From Jaenimonas drosophilae (taxonomy: Eukaryota > Euglenozoa > Kinetoplastea > Trypanosomatida > Trypanosomatidae), in the NCBI GenBank assembly GCA_030849065.1, contig JASAON010001588.1, forward strand, positions 1 to 64,000: 64,000 nt of DNA, read 5' to 3'. Both the position numbers and the translations under genes were made by a program. This document shows positions 29,254 through 40,500 of this stretch, piece by piece; the first letter of the stretch is position 1; every line of letters starts with the position of its first letter. Below the pieces are notes generated by a model. It saw only the letters and a program-made list of their open reading frames with translations. It ran no database searches and was not told the origin of the DNA.

Positions 29254-30150
29254 GAGAGGGAACGCTAGGCGATTTCCTCTCTGCCTTTGCTCGTGTGCAA
29301 GGTCTTTTGTGCGGTTGACCAACATACTAGGGTGGAGATGAGAGTGTACCAACACCAGCAGCTGGGCCAGGGAGATGTAGAACTTGATTATTTTTGATTG
29401 GTTGATTGATTTGACGGATGAGGGTACGGGGGGCGAAGCTACTGAATGCAGAAGAGAGAAACTACGGCTGAGGCTGTATCAACGCCATGGATACCGTTTT
29501 CCTACATCACCGAGGGTGACGTTGCCGTCCCGCTCCGTGTGAGACTTGGGGTAGGTGATGCTGCTACTCTGTCGCTCTCCTTGGACTCTGTAGCCACTCC
29601 CTCTCATGCAGCAAGTTCTTCCCCATGATTGCTATAGATGGGAGGAGATGGGTCTCTTCCTTTTAGTGGGTGAAGATTTGTTGTACGCTGTAGCTGATGC
29701 TCCATCACCTGCGATTCGATTCGATTCAATGAAAATCAACACTTTATTTTGTTTCGTCCTTGGCACGGGTTTGGGTGTTCACGAGGGCTGAGTTGTTGGC
29801 ATGCCCTAGACTGGCATCCACAATACCAATCCATCCAACACTATCGATCCTTTTCCCTTCTCACTTCTTTGTGATGTGGGGAGTGGAGGATACACTCTGT
29901 GACGAGCAGGGGGTTTCTGACTGTGCATGTACGACAACCAATCTACTCACCGCCGCGCTTCTTCTCTCCGCACTACCTTCTGTTGGTTATTTACTGCACT
30001 AGCACATAGTCACACGCCTCTGTGGGAGTTGTTCACTGTCGTTCTGTGGCAGCGTGCACTCTTTAGACGTCAGCGGATTTACCAATATCCCGATATATCT
30101 CAATCTTCTTCTTTTTGTAGAACAGTTCCTACGTGCTGTGTGGAGTAGCC
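29254..30150. other. Intergenic region between IFT52 and IFT80
   Basis: No gene is seen. Minor simple repeats occur (GATTG-type around 29393-29410; ATTCG copies at 29712-29726). The tract 30101-30118 with AG at 30119-30120 precedes IFT80. Confidence 0.5.
30101..30120 (+). promoter_or_regulatory. Trans-splice acceptor for IFT80
   Basis: CAATCTTCTTCTTTTTGTAG ends at 30120, 30 nt before the ATG at 30151. An in-frame GTG at 30133 is not a plausible start. Confidence 0.7.
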
Positions 30151-32898
30151 ATGCGTCTTACCATCACTTCAGCGAAGGAGCAACACGCGGAGTCCTGCAC
30201 CGTCATTGCGGTGTCGCTCTCCGGAGAGATCCTCAGCGGATCTGATGACTTCTCCGTTCGACGATGGAGCGCCAGTGGCGAGGCTTTAGGTGTAGTCAAG
30301 CAGTTCGAGAGTGGCGTCACGGCAGTGGCGTGGGTTCCCGTTTCAGGGGCTGCACGTCGCACCCGCGGCGCCGCCGCTGGCGTCTCTGCCGAGGCCAAAG
30401 ACAACTGCATTGTTGCCTGTGCGGATGGCACCTTCTGTTTCTTGAACGCCGCGACGGGGCGCGTGGAGCGGACGGTGGAGGCGCATGTTGGCAGCATCAC
30501 CTCCTTGGTCTATGCGGTGGATGGAAGCTCCATCCTCACCGCGGGCGAGGATGGCTGCATCAAAGTGTGGTCTCAGGCAGGTATTCCTCGAAGCACCTTG
30601 GCAAATGCGGGCAAGTGTGTCTACGCATTGTGTTGGGGCATGGAGACAACGGAGTTGGGTGGTGAGTGCGTGCTCTACACCACCGGCACGGATGTGGTCA
30701 TCAAGCCCATGAACCCCACCATCAAAAAGACCAACCGCTGGAAGGCTCACAACGGAGTGGTCCTCTGCGCTGACTGGTCACGCATGAGCGGCCTCATTGT
30801 AACGGGTGGGGAGGATGGTGTCTTCAAGGTCTGGGACCCTCATGGCCGCAACGTCTTCACCTCAGCTCCTGGTAAGCAGCCCATCACATCCGTCAAGTTC
30901 TCGGCTGATGGAGACACCTTCGCGGTTGGCTCCTTCATGAACGTCCGCATTTGCGACAAGACGGGCTGGAGCCACACCTATGAGCGCCTTGGTGAAGGTA
31001 GCGCCATGGCGATCCAGTGGATGCCGGATGGCACCCAGCTGGCCATTGGTGGAGGCACGGGCGCCTTGTGTTTGGCGCAGCTTGTGGACCGAAAGATTTC
31101 CTGGGGATCCTACACCGTCAGCCAGACGGAGAGCAGAAAGCTGCTGGTCCATGATGTTGCCACTGATCGTATTGAGGAGATTGTTCAGAAAGATACCATC
31201 ATCAAGGTGGAGATTGGCTATGGCTACATTGTGGTCTGCACAACTACACTTTGTGCGTGCTATAACGTCCTTCGCTTGGATTCCCCGGTTCTTCTTGACT
31301 TGAGGGATGCCGTGATTACCCTCAAGCTTGGACCGAAGCTCTTCATGGTTGCGGATTGCAGCCAGGGCATTCAGCTCTTCTCCTATGAGGGAAGGCCAGT
31401 TTCAGTGCTGCGTCTTCAGGCATCCCTTCGGCCAGATATCCTCATTTCGGATCTGCTCAGCGTATCAGCAGACACAGTGGTGATGCGCAGCCCCACGGAC
31501 CGCCACCGCATTCTCTTCTTTGACGTAAACAGCGGGAAGCAGCTGGAGGACCTCACCATTGTGCACCACGTGGACATCATCTCCGTGCACCTTTCCCAGT
31601 CCGGCACCCAATTCAACCGCAAAATCGCCTTTGTTGACCGCAATCAGGATCTCTACTTCAGCGCCGTCCACAAGAAGAGTGGGCTGCAGAAGATGAGCAC
31701 CATGACCAGTAGCGTCTGCTGGCACGATGAACACGAAATCCTCATTGCCATTTGCGATGGCCGACTGACGTGCTGGTACTACCCCTCAATCCTCTTCATT
31801 GATCCAGATCTCATCCCACAAGTGAAGCACGTGCGGGATGAGGCGAATGAGGAGTTCAGCCGAAACGATAACATCGTTGGCTTCCATGAGGCCCGCGTGC
31901 AGGTGCGTCGTGGTGGTGATGGTGCCTTGCTGACGCTTCCGGTCTCCCCGTTCCCATCCATCCTGTTCAAGCTCGTCGAGAGCAACAAGTGGAGCAGCGC
32001 GTCTCGGCTTGTGTGCTTTTTGGATGATCAGCTGCTGTGGGCGGTCTTGGCGGGTCAGGCCTTGATCAAAGAGGAGCTCAATATTGCTGAGATTTGCTAC
32101 GGCGCCCTGTTTGACTTAGCCAAGGTGCGTTATATCCACGCCCTGAAACTCATCAGCTCTCCCGTTCTTCGACAGGCGAAGCTCGCACTTCTGCAGCACC
32201 GCACAACCGATGCGGAGCGCGTGGCGATTGAGGGTGGTCTGCCTCTGTTTGCCATGGAGATGTTGGCTGATCTCTGCAACGTCTCTCGCGTGCGGGAGTT
32301 GGGAAAGGAGATGCGTGTAAGCGATATTGTGGTTGACCTCATGCTCCACGGAGACCGGCGGCTATGGAGGCTGCTGGAGCTCCGGCGCATCTTCATGAAG
32401 GAGCAGCTCAACCACCCAATTCGTGGGTCACGGATGGAACCACACGTGAATGAGCTCTTCTTCTGGTTCTGCAGTTCCCAGAAGGGGAAGCACTCTTTCT
32501 CCAAGGACTTCACCAGCTTGGAGAACATCAGCAAGAATCTCTACGGCGAGGATGAGCGTATCGATCATGCCGTCGCTGGACCAGTCCGGGCGTCCATCTC
32601 CGACGCGTTGAACCTACCAACGGGCGAGGATGCTTCCACTGCGGTGAAGAAGATTCGCCGCATCAAGCAAATGGCCACCAACCCGGCAATTGAGGAGGAG
32701 GAGAAGAAGGATCTCGTTGATTTGGTGGTGTGGTTCAGGGACTACCCCCTCTCTTTCGAGGGCCTGCGTGATCTCAAGGAGTTCGGGGTGGACATTAGCG
32801 AGAAGCTCTTCACGGACAGTGACAGCACGTTGCGCGATACGTTGGTGCAGCGCGTCAATTTTGCTCTGGAGCTGCTCAAGGGTGAGGGCGACAAGTAG
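30151..32898 (+). CDS. IFT80: Intraflagellar transport protein 80
   Basis: The 915-residue protein starts MRLTITSAKEQHAESC, aligning with the MRLKISLLKE start of human IFT80. Two WD40 propellers fill about 1-600, with family-specific lines such as GEDGCIKVWSQAGIPRSTLA, VVIKPMNP, FAVGSFMNVRICDKTGWSH and LFSYEGRPVSVLRL. A C-terminal alpha-solenoid follows (KWSSASRLVCFLDDQLLWAV and onward). IFT80 is an IFT-B subunit that bends IFT trains and is needed for anterograde transport. The protein is longer than human IFT80 (777), the excess being a C-terminal helical extension of about 150 residues rich in charged residues. Placement beside IFT52 gives two IFT-B subunits in series in one transcription unit. 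Confidence 0.94.
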   Translation: MRLTITSAKEQHAESCTVIAVSLSGEILSGSDDFSVRRWSASGEALGVVKQFESGVTAVAWVPVSGAARRTRGAAAGVSAEAKDNCIVACADGTFCFLNAATGRVERTVEAHVGSITSLVYAVDGSSILTAGEDGCIKVWSQAGIPRSTLANAGKCVYALCWGMETTELGGECVLYTTGTDVVIKPMNPTIKKTNRWKAHNGVVLCADWSRMSGLIVTGGEDGVFKVWDPHGRNVFTSAPGKQPITSVKFSADGDTFAVGSFMNVRICDKTGWSHTYERLGEGSAMAIQWMPDGTQLAIGGGTGALCLAQLVDRKISWGSYTVSQTESRKLLVHDVATDRIEEIVQKDTIIKVEIGYGYIVVCTTTLCACYNVLRLDSPVLLDLRDAVITLKLGPKLFMVADCSQGIQLFSYEGRPVSVLRLQASLRPDILISDLLSVSADTVVMRSPTDRHRILFFDVNSGKQLEDLTIVHHVDIISVHLSQSGTQFNRKIAFVDRNQDLYFSAVHKKSGLQKMSTMTSSVCWHDEHEILIAICDGRLTCWYYPSILFIDPDLIPQVKHVRDEANEEFSRNDNIVGFHEARVQVRRGGDGALLTLPVSPFPSILFKLVESNKWSSASRLVCFLDDQLLWAVLAGQALIKEELNIAEICYGALFDLAKVRYIHALKLISSPVLRQAKLALLQHRTTDAERVAIEGGLPLFAMEMLADLCNVSRVRELGKEMRVSDIVVDLMLHGDRRLWRLLELRRIFMKEQLNHPIRGSRMEPHVNELFFWFCSSQKGKHSFSKDFTSLENISKNLYGEDERIDHAVAGPVRASISDALNLPTGEDASTAVKKIRRIKQMATNPAIEEEEKKDLVDLVVWFRDYPLSFEGLRDLKEFGVDISEKLFTDSDSTLRDTLVQRVNFALELLKGEGDK

Positions 32899-33349
32899 TT
32901 CCCATGTCGTTGATAGAGTCGTTGAGACGTGGTTCCGCCCACTCTCCAGTACCTTTGTTATTTACTTCTCTTTGTTTCTGGAGTCCTGTGTATTCATGTT
33001 CAAACCAGGAGGAGACGCCATCGCAACTGTCAGGGGAAGCTATCCTTCGTCGGTTCGCAGAGTGTGCGCTCTTGGATGAGGAAGAGAAACCTCCAGGATT
33101 TGGTGGATGAACAGTTTCCTCCGTGCCCCGCAATTTGTGGGAGCGTAACAACAATGTTGGCTGTTCGCGATCCACTCCTGAAAGCCAAGATGCTCTCTTT
33201 TCCTCTACCACTTCGCTTTCATTTTCTCTCGTGATGAGGGGCGTCTGACTGTGGATACCCTCGTAGCTGAGGCTTTCTGTGCCACACCACCAGTGAGTGA
33301 GTCGCACACTTCCTTTGTTTTTATTGCTAGAACAGTGCACATCATCGAG
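32899..33349. other. Intergenic region before the calcyphosin-like gene
   Basis: No gene is seen. Pyrimidine tracts lie at 33191-33230 and 33308-33325; the second ends in AG at 33329-33330. Confidence 0.5.
33308..33330 (+). promoter_or_regulatory. Trans-splice acceptor for the calcyphosin-like gene
   Basis: CTTCCTTTGTTTTTATTGCT followed by AG at 33329-33330 leaves a 19-nt leader. Confidence 0.65.
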
Positions 33350-34612
33350 ATGATCGGGGGTGAACACAAGAAGGAACGCTTTAGTGAGCGTCTGGCCCAG
33401 GCCCAGAACCAACCCAAGCACCGTGGCTACATTTATGGAACGGAGTTGATGACAGGTGGATACACCACCAACACCTTGGCAGGGAACTGGTCGGAGGAGC
33501 GTGCGGATGCCGGCTTCTACGATGGGAAGCCCGCCCTCCCCACGGACCAGGAAAAGTACTGGACGACGACGTACCGTCAAATGGTGAAACCCGCCAAACA
33601 GTCGGGAGGCCAGGCCGAGTTCAATCAAGAGACACTGATTGAGATCGAGGACCGCACGAAGAGCTCCTATCCTGCACATCAGCCGCATCTCGATCCCCAT
33701 CTTCAAGACAACCTTGAGCGTGGTAGGATCAGCACCTTCACCGCGTCGTACCAGCCCCCAGAGGTACTAAAGGCTGCCGAACAGGCTTATGTTCCTCCTG
33801 TTCTTGGTGGTGTTCCCGGGGCTCAGGCGTATGGCGTTCTTCTTCGTCTACGTCGTCAGCTAGAACTGCAGATGCCTGGTAGGTCTGCCTTCCCTGGCAA
33901 TGTTACCCGCACCGTACGTCACGCACTGCAGGAGAGCACAACCGATGTTGCCACGGGCGAGGTGAACATTCAGGAGCTCCAGGAAGGTTTGGCTCGCATC
34001 GGTGTCAGCGCCTCAGTTCCAGAGTGCACCGCCTTGGTGCGCTACTACGACTCCCTTGGCCAGGGAACGGCCTCCCTCTACACCATTGTGAAGGAGCTCC
34101 GCGGTAAGCTGAGCGACCGCAGAGAACAGCTGACGAAGAGTGCCTACGAACTCTTGGTTACGGTGTGCCCCGATGGCATCGTGCGTCTGGATCGCATGAC
34201 GGAGTTGATTGACGTCGCCCAGCTGGAGCGCGTGAAGAACCAGGAGGTGAGCGAGGAGGAGGCCCGCTGTGCCTTCATGGAGCAGTGGGATGCGCGCGAC
34301 GCCAATGCCTACATCAGTCTGGACCGCTTCATGGTTTTCTTCGGGGATGTCTCCTTTGAAATCACGGGTGATGGTGCTTTTGAGCTCATGATGCGGAACG
34401 TGTGGCATCTCAGTGGTGGCAGTGGGAAGTCGGCCAACACCTCGTGCAAGCGTGTGCGCGTGGTTCATCGCAATGGCCGAATTACCGAGGAAGAGGCCAA
34501 GAATGACATCACTATCCCTCGTGGAGTAGGCCCCCATGTGGAGGAGAAGATTCGTGAGAACTTAGAGCGACAGGGCATCAAAGACATCAAGACCATGACT
34601 ATCCTGTCGTAA
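33350..34612 (+). CDS. Calcyphosin-like EF-hand protein, probably axonemal
   Basis: The 420-residue protein begins MIGGEHKKERFSERLAQ. The longer frame from 33251 starts with GTG and lies upstream of the splice acceptor. The C-terminal half (about 160-365) follows the calcyphosin/CAPSL pattern of paired EF-hands, ending in FMEQWDARDANAYISLDRFMVFF then DGAFELMMRNVWHLSGG, which aligns with the family's MNYYAG...MMRTAWKL ending. Several loops lack the full set of acidic Ca2+ ligands, so only some may bind calcium. The N-terminal 150 residues hold short Tyr/Gly/Trp motifs (GYIYGTELMTGGYTTN) of the kind seen in proteins bound inside axonemal microtubules. A flagellar structural or calcium-sensing role is inferred from this and from the adjacent IFT genes. 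Confidence 0.72.
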   Translation: MIGGEHKKERFSERLAQAQNQPKHRGYIYGTELMTGGYTTNTLAGNWSEERADAGFYDGKPALPTDQEKYWTTTYRQMVKPAKQSGGQAEFNQETLIEIEDRTKSSYPAHQPHLDPHLQDNLERGRISTFTASYQPPEVLKAAEQAYVPPVLGGVPGAQAYGVLLRLRRQLELQMPGRSAFPGNVTRTVRHALQESTTDVATGEVNIQELQEGLARIGVSASVPECTALVRYYDSLGQGTASLYTIVKELRGKLSDRREQLTKSAYELLVTVCPDGIVRLDRMTELIDVAQLERVKNQEVSEEEARCAFMEQWDARDANAYISLDRFMVFFGDVSFEITGDGAFELMMRNVWHLSGGSGKSANTSCKRVRVVHRNGRITEEEAKNDITIPRGVGPHVEEKIRENLERQGIKDIKTMTILS

Positions 34613-34937
34613 CGATGATGAGGATGGCCACCGGAGGTATGGGTTGTTGATGGCACCCTATGGTGGATGTATGTAGCGTACAGAAGGTACGAAATGGCGA
34701 CGCCAAGGCTTGTTTTCCCTCCTGGATCCCAACTGCTCCCTGCAGTGATCCACGCATGTTGATGCCCTTAACGTCGTTGAAGGTGAGCCAACACCGTGAA
34801 TTGTGGCACACACTTACCTCCTTCCTTCTTTATCTTGGTTGTTTGCTGGCAATAGCGGATTCTTTCTTGGAACACACCTACACTTGGGGGTACTCTAGCC
34901 CATACGTGGCATATATTGCATCAATTACTTCGTTATC
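34613..34937. other. Intergenic region before lipoyl synthase
   Basis: No gene is seen. The tract at 34815-34844 and AG at 34854-34855 form the acceptor; no ATG follows until 34938. Confidence 0.55.
34815..34855 (+). promoter_or_regulatory. Trans-splice acceptor for lipoyl synthase
   Basis: The tract beginning TACCTCCTTCCTTCTTTATC leads to AG at 34854-34855, 82 nt before the ATG. Confidence 0.6.
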
Positions 34938-36185
34938 ATGCGCCGTTACGGAGCGCCATTCGCTGCTGCCAGCTTCTCTTGGCTAGGCAGCTCACCCCAC
35001 CTCACCTTACCGACAGCACTCTGCACGAGTGGGCGTTCAGTGGTGGCGAACCCTGTCTCCTCGTCTAACATTTCTTCCGATGCCCCCATGAAGGATGACA
35101 GCGCCAGTGGCCCCCAACGCAAGCAGCTGTTCCTCTCTCGCTTCCGTGAGAAACTTGCGCAGGACACGACAGGCATGAACGATCTCGAAAGTTTTCTTGA
35201 CCTCCCTGAGGGTATCTCCCCCAGTGCGGCTTCGGTCGGTCCGCTGAAGCGAGGAACGGAACCTCTCCCGCCGTGGCTCAAGCTCCACGTACCAAAAGGA
35301 GCAACGACGCAGTCCCGGTACAACAAAATTCGCCGCAGCATGCGCGAAAAGAAGCTCTCCACGGTATGCGAAGAGGCCAAGTGCCCCAATATTGGCCAGT
35401 GCTGGGGAGGCGAAGAGGAAGATGGAACCGCGACGGCCACCATTATGGTGATGGGATCGCACTGCACCCGAGGATGCCGTTTCTGCTCTGTGCTTACGTC
35501 GAAGCGCCCACCACCCCTCGACCCTAATGAGCCTCGGAAGATCGCCGACGCTGTGAGCGAGATGGGTGTGGAGTACATCGTCATGACGATGGTGGATCGC
35601 GACGACCAAGCCGATGGCGGAGCGTCTCATGTGTGTGAGTGCATCTGCGAGATCAAGAAGAAGACCCCGAGTATCATGTTGGAGGCTCTTGTTGGTGATT
35701 TTCATGGGGACACGAAGCTCGTCGAGCAGGTGGCTCGTACCCCACTAAGTGTCTATGCACACAATATCGAGTGTGTCGAGCGCATCACTCCACGTGTACG
35801 TGATCGCCGAGCCACCTATCACCAGTCACTACAAATGCTGGAGTACGCGGCCAAGCATGGCAGAGAGGGACTCTTGACGAAGAGCAGCATCATGCTTGGC
35901 CTTGGTGAGGAGGAGGCGGAGATCCGACAAACACTGCGAGATCTCCGGACTGCAGGTGTGTCGGCAGTGACCCTTGGGCAGTATCTCCAACCCTCGCGCA
36001 CGCGGCTGAAGGTCTCTCGATATGCCCACCCGACGGAGTTTGAAATGTGGGAGAAGGAGGCGCAGGAGATGGGGTTCCTTTACTGTGCATCTGGACCCAT
36101 GGTGCGTAGTTCCTATCGTGCCGGTGAGTACTACATCAAAAATATCTTGACGAAGCAGGCTGAGGAGCGTCAGCAGCGTAATTGA
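34938..36185 (+). CDS. LIPA: Lipoyl synthase, mitochondrial
   Basis: This 415-residue radical SAM enzyme inserts two sulfurs into protein-bound octanoyl groups of 2-oxoacid dehydrogenase E2 subunits and the glycine cleavage H protein. The radical SAM cluster motif C-T-R-G-C-R-F-C (C-x3-C-x2-C) lies at about 175-182. The auxiliary cluster motif [12 protein letters not shown] (C-x4-C-x5-C) is at about 144-155. The C-terminal RSSY, whose Ser ligates the auxiliary cluster, is near 389-392. The N-terminus ([19 protein letters not shown]) is basic and Ser/Ala-rich without acids, fitting a mitochondrial presequence. All catalytic ligands appear present, so it should be active. It is unrelated in function to the flagellar genes upstream. 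Confidence 0.96.
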   Translation: MRRYGAPFAAASFSWLGSSPHLTLPTALCTSGRSVVANPVSSSNISSDAPMKDDSASGPQRKQLFLSRFREKLAQDTTGMNDLESFLDLPEGISPSAASVGPLKRGTEPLPPWLKLHVPKGATTQSRYNKIRRSMREKKLSTVCEEAKCPNIGQCWGGEEEDGTATATIMVMGSHCTRGCRFCSVLTSKRPPPLDPNEPRKIADAVSEMGVEYIVMTMVDRDDQADGGASHVCECICEIKKKTPSIMLEALVGDFHGDTKLVEQVARTPLSVYAHNIECVERITPRVRDRRATYHQSLQMLEYAAKHGREGLLTKSSIMLGLGEEEAEIRQTLRDLRTAGVSAVTLGQYLQPSRTRLKVSRYAHPTEFEMWEKEAQEMGFLYCASGPMVRSSYRAGEYYIKNILTKQAEERQQRN

Positions 36186-37583
36186 TTCTCGGTGAGTAGT
36201 AGGTTGCATATGCCAGTTTCGGTGCTTGTGTTGTCCATGGTGTGTGGACTCCAAGCGTGACGGGCGTGCTACAAGATGGACCACGAGATCCTGCTCGTTG
36301 TTTTCGAGATGTTTTCAATAAGAAAACCCAGTGCTGAGGTATGCGGGGTACTACCCCAGTCCTCCTACGTATTTCTCTGTCTCGTGAGCGCTGCTTGGCA
36401 CCAACACTGTTGTATGGCCCTTCTTTTTTCTTGTCCGTCTCGCAAATTGCCCCATCTTACTCTTCATTCTTCTTTCTTGGTTGTTTGCGTTCGTGCCTTC
36501 ACTGTAGTGTACACGGTGGGAGTTGTCTGTCAATACCCGTCCCCCCTTTGCCCTCTTTCTGTTCCTCGCACAGTGCTGAGGAATAGATTGAGAGTGTGTG
36601 CCGCAACACTTGAGTTTTCAAGTATCTTTTTTTCTCGTTTGCGCACCCGACACGCACACACACACGCAATAGTTGCCTCGATCCGTTGAAGGGCAGCGCG
36701 TCAGTTTCCTAGACTGACTCCTGTACATAGCACTTTGAGTCTCGTAGGTCATTTTCAGGCTGTCACAGGGAAGTGGCATTTTCCTTTTCTGTTTTCTGTT
36801 TTTCTTTGTTGTTATAGTTGTTTCCATTGTTGTGGTGCAGTGTGTGTGTTCCAGTCGTTCCATAAAAACTGTACTACCCAGTGCAGTTAGTCGGATACGC
36901 GCAGAAGAGGATAACACGGGGCCCCCTTGGTCACACCGGCAAATAAAAAAAAGACGTGGTGTGGGCAATCGTGACGACGCACGACGTGTTTCCTTGAGTA
37001 CTCATTCACCGTGGTACCACACAGCACAGTTTGGTCCTGTTTCAGCGGAGCGCCGAAGAGTAGGTCCGGAACAGGTCAAATACGCATCCAATCTCCCTCG
37101 CAGTGGCCTTGTTTTGTTCTTGTTTTGTTTGTGTTGATCGTTTTTTTCGGACTCTCGGAAAGTCACGAAGGGGTGATAAGCCAGTGCCCAGCAGCCCTCC
37201 GATCGTACAGCGTAGGTGCAACATCGTCCCCTTACCCAGGCCACCGAATCCTCCTCCCCACCGTCGTGGCCACGGGAGTGAAGCGGTACAGCTTTCCAGA
37301 GAGCAGATTTACCGATCACAAACAAGTTAAGTTTTCCCCATTTTTTTGGCTGTATCAGATTGCCTTACTATTTGCCGTTCGCCTGGAACCAACAGGGACG
37401 AAACACTCGCATCTTAGTGTGCGTTTGGCCCTCCCCCATAATCTGTCGCTTTCAGCAACAATACGTGTGCTGTGTTTGGCGTAGTTCAACGCAGAGCACA
37501 ACAGCACTGGCAACTCGATCTCACCCTTGTACGTGGCAACCAACCAACACACGCACAAGAAGGTCGCACATTTGTTCATAACG
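36186..37583. other. 1.40-kb intergenic region with ATG-free leader
   Basis: No gene is seen. The last + strand ATG is at 36414, and none occurs from 36417 to 37583. Pyrimidine tracts are frequent: 36419-36440, 36458-36481, 36546-36566, 36779-36812 (AG 36815-36816) and 37332-37348. Which acceptor is used cannot be decided. The leader may be 200 nt to about 1.1 kb. Confidence 0.55.
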
Positions 37584-40500
37584 ATGGACGATCATAGCGA
37601 AGCCGAGGAAGAACCCCATCGCGGCCGATTTTTGACCGGAGCTCGCCCAATGTCTAGCCTTCACCGCCGTGACCCCTCCGAAGAAGCCGAGGCAGACGTG
37701 ATGCCATTTCCTGAAGGAACTGCAGCAAAACCTATTCATATCATCACGAATCCACGGCCTTTTAGCAATAGCAGCACCGGCTATCCTTCCAGGTCAGAAG
37801 CTCAGTCACCTCTCCCGCCTCCACCAAGCACCTCCGACAGTAGCGCCAAGGAGGAAACGGACCCGCTGGCTGGACGTGGCCATCAGCTTCCCGTGCCTGC
37901 CCTACTGCGCGTGGTGGCGGTCACAGACAACAGCCCCCACCGACACCGTAACTCACGCACCACTTCCATTGGCCACGAGCTCACCAGCCATTCCTTTCCT
38001 CCGAACGAGCTTCGTGGCTCCGCTCGCTCCTCTCAAAGTCGCCAGCACGCAACCATCACTGGCCCCGCCCCCGAGCCTTGGCTGGTCCCAACAACGCACC
38101 TTACCTCGGCAGCAGTCGCCTTCACCTCCACGGAGCTTAAGCTCCCGGCAACGATACTCCCGCCGATGCTCAATCGCAAGGGTGGGCGATGCGATGTGAT
38201 TGATGGGAGCTCATCCCGGGGTCGGGACTTTGATGCGTCTCCAAAACAACGCCGCAGCCGTTCACTGCGCTCCGGTGAATGCCGCTCTGATTGCGTGAGT
38301 GGAGATGACCGCCTGTCCCGTGCTCACTCGGAAGCGGTGCGTGTGGAGCACGTTGCCATCATTGGACACTCCCCGTCGCACCTCCCCAACGCCGGTGCCT
38401 TACGAGGTCAATCCCGCTCTCCGGGACGAGAAGGGCAGGAGCACCAGGAGCAGTTGATCCGTGCTGATCGCCAAAACTCCACAGGCTCCAATTCTCGCGA
38501 TGCCCCCCAAATCCTTCCTCCGTGTCAGCCCGGTCATTCTGCTCGCGTGCATGGGGAGGCCTCGCTTTGCCTCTACTCTCCGTCACGGGCTGATTCGCCA
38601 GTCGGTCTTCCTCGAACCCTCGTACAGGAAGACAGCAGTTTCTTCTATGAAGCCTCACAACCCCTCGCGTCACAGCGGCAGCACTCCTGCTCTGCCTCTG
38701 CTTCCAGTCGTCCTACTCAACCAGTACTCACACAGACCAACAGCGGCACATCGGAGGACGGGGCTGGCGCTGGTCGGGAACGCGCAAGTCGCAGCATTCC
38801 CAACTCCAACGCCTCTGGCACCGATAACTCACTCCGTGCTGCCCGTGCAGTACTCAAGAAACACTATAGTCGTGCCTACAACACACCCAGTGGTGGTGGC
38901 GGCGCATCATCGTCCAAGTCAGAGCGCCAATCAAAGTCACGCAAGAAGGCCAGTGAAGGGGATTCTGCTGTCAGCACACGAGACGGCGCCAGTGGTAGCT
39001 CGCAGCGAACCCCACGTGCGGGAGAGCCCGTCGTGGCCTTCATGGATCAAACAGATCGCGCGCCGAGTCCACATCACGATAGCCAAGAGATGACCTCATG
39101 CAGCAAGTCTAGTGGTCTCTCCCATGTACATGCACGTGGTACCAAGAGCAGTAATCCGACCGGCACGAGTACCACCAGCCGAACGAACGGGGCGGAGGAG
39201 AGCGAGGGCGTCTCCGTTGTCGAAAAAGACTCCCCAGGGAGTGGGAAGACGGAGAGTGGGGCCGCTCCAGACAGCGCACACCCCCTTGTGGAGATGCTGG
39301 AGTTGCTCTCTCCGAGCGAATCGCAGCACATGATGCCCGAGGTGAGCGGTACTTCCGCCCCAAAGGTGTCTCCACGTGCCTGGGGTGGGACCAACCGCGA
39401 TGGCATTCCCGCACCCGTCTCCACACCTTCACACACCAAAAATCCTAGCATGATGGAGTGCAGTAGCTCAGAGGAAGAACTATATCATCGTTCCATTGTT
39501 GACCGTCTTGCACTTCAGCTCACCCACAACTCTCGACTCTTCGGCTCGAGTGTGGCTCAGTACAGCACCGTGGACGCAGATGCCGTCTTCCACGGTGTGG
39601 CCCACAATAATGGCGGTACTAACTCTGCTGCTGGTGGTGGCGGTGGCTTTGTGGCCATCTCTCCCACCACCACGTTTGGCGGTGAAGAGAATATTTTTAG
39701 TGCAGCATGTAGCATGACTGGATGGAGTGCGCTGGGCGAAGGCTGCAGCACCGACTGGTACGCCATGATGCGTCGCAAGAATGAGAATGAAGGGGAAGTG
39801 AACGAGGAAGCCCAGGCTGAGGCTGATGGGACTCACCCCCCTTCCGATCCAGCCACAGCCAGCACGGAATCCGACGCGGCGCATCCTTCTGGCCACACGG
39901 GTCTGCCAAGGCTCTGCAGTGCACGTGCGAGTAATGTGGTTGTTGCTCTTCCCTCAGTCTTCTCGCAAGTCCCATCAATGGTAGTGGACTTGCCCCCTTG
40001 TCTGGATAACGATCTCATGCAGGACACACTGGATTTGATGTCCGCAAGCGTCAACAGTTCCGAGCGGCACCAACAAGGGGGACTAGAGCCTGTTCGGCGC
40101 TGCTCCACGGTTGGGCCGAATCACGACGATGAGAATGACAGCGTAGTGGACATCTTTGAGAGCCCAGAACGTCGCACCCACACACGTGCCTCTCGTGATG
40201 GTGCGACCAGCCGCCTATCTGTATCAGCCACCACAGATGACATTCCTCCCATCACACGACGAGACTCAGAGGTCCGCGAGGGAGGCCGCCCGCACACGAT
40301 GCATCACGGCACTAGTTCAGGCCGACTGAACAGCTTGGCACGAGGTGGTCGTATTCCGTCCCCTTCCAGACGACACAGTAACAGTAGCACCGCCATTGAG
40401 CGTGCACCATTGTTCGAACCCGAACCGCCACAGAGCGGCAGGGGCCCTTCCTCCCCTCGCATAGCCCATTCTACATTCCGAGACTCTCCCCCTTCGCACT

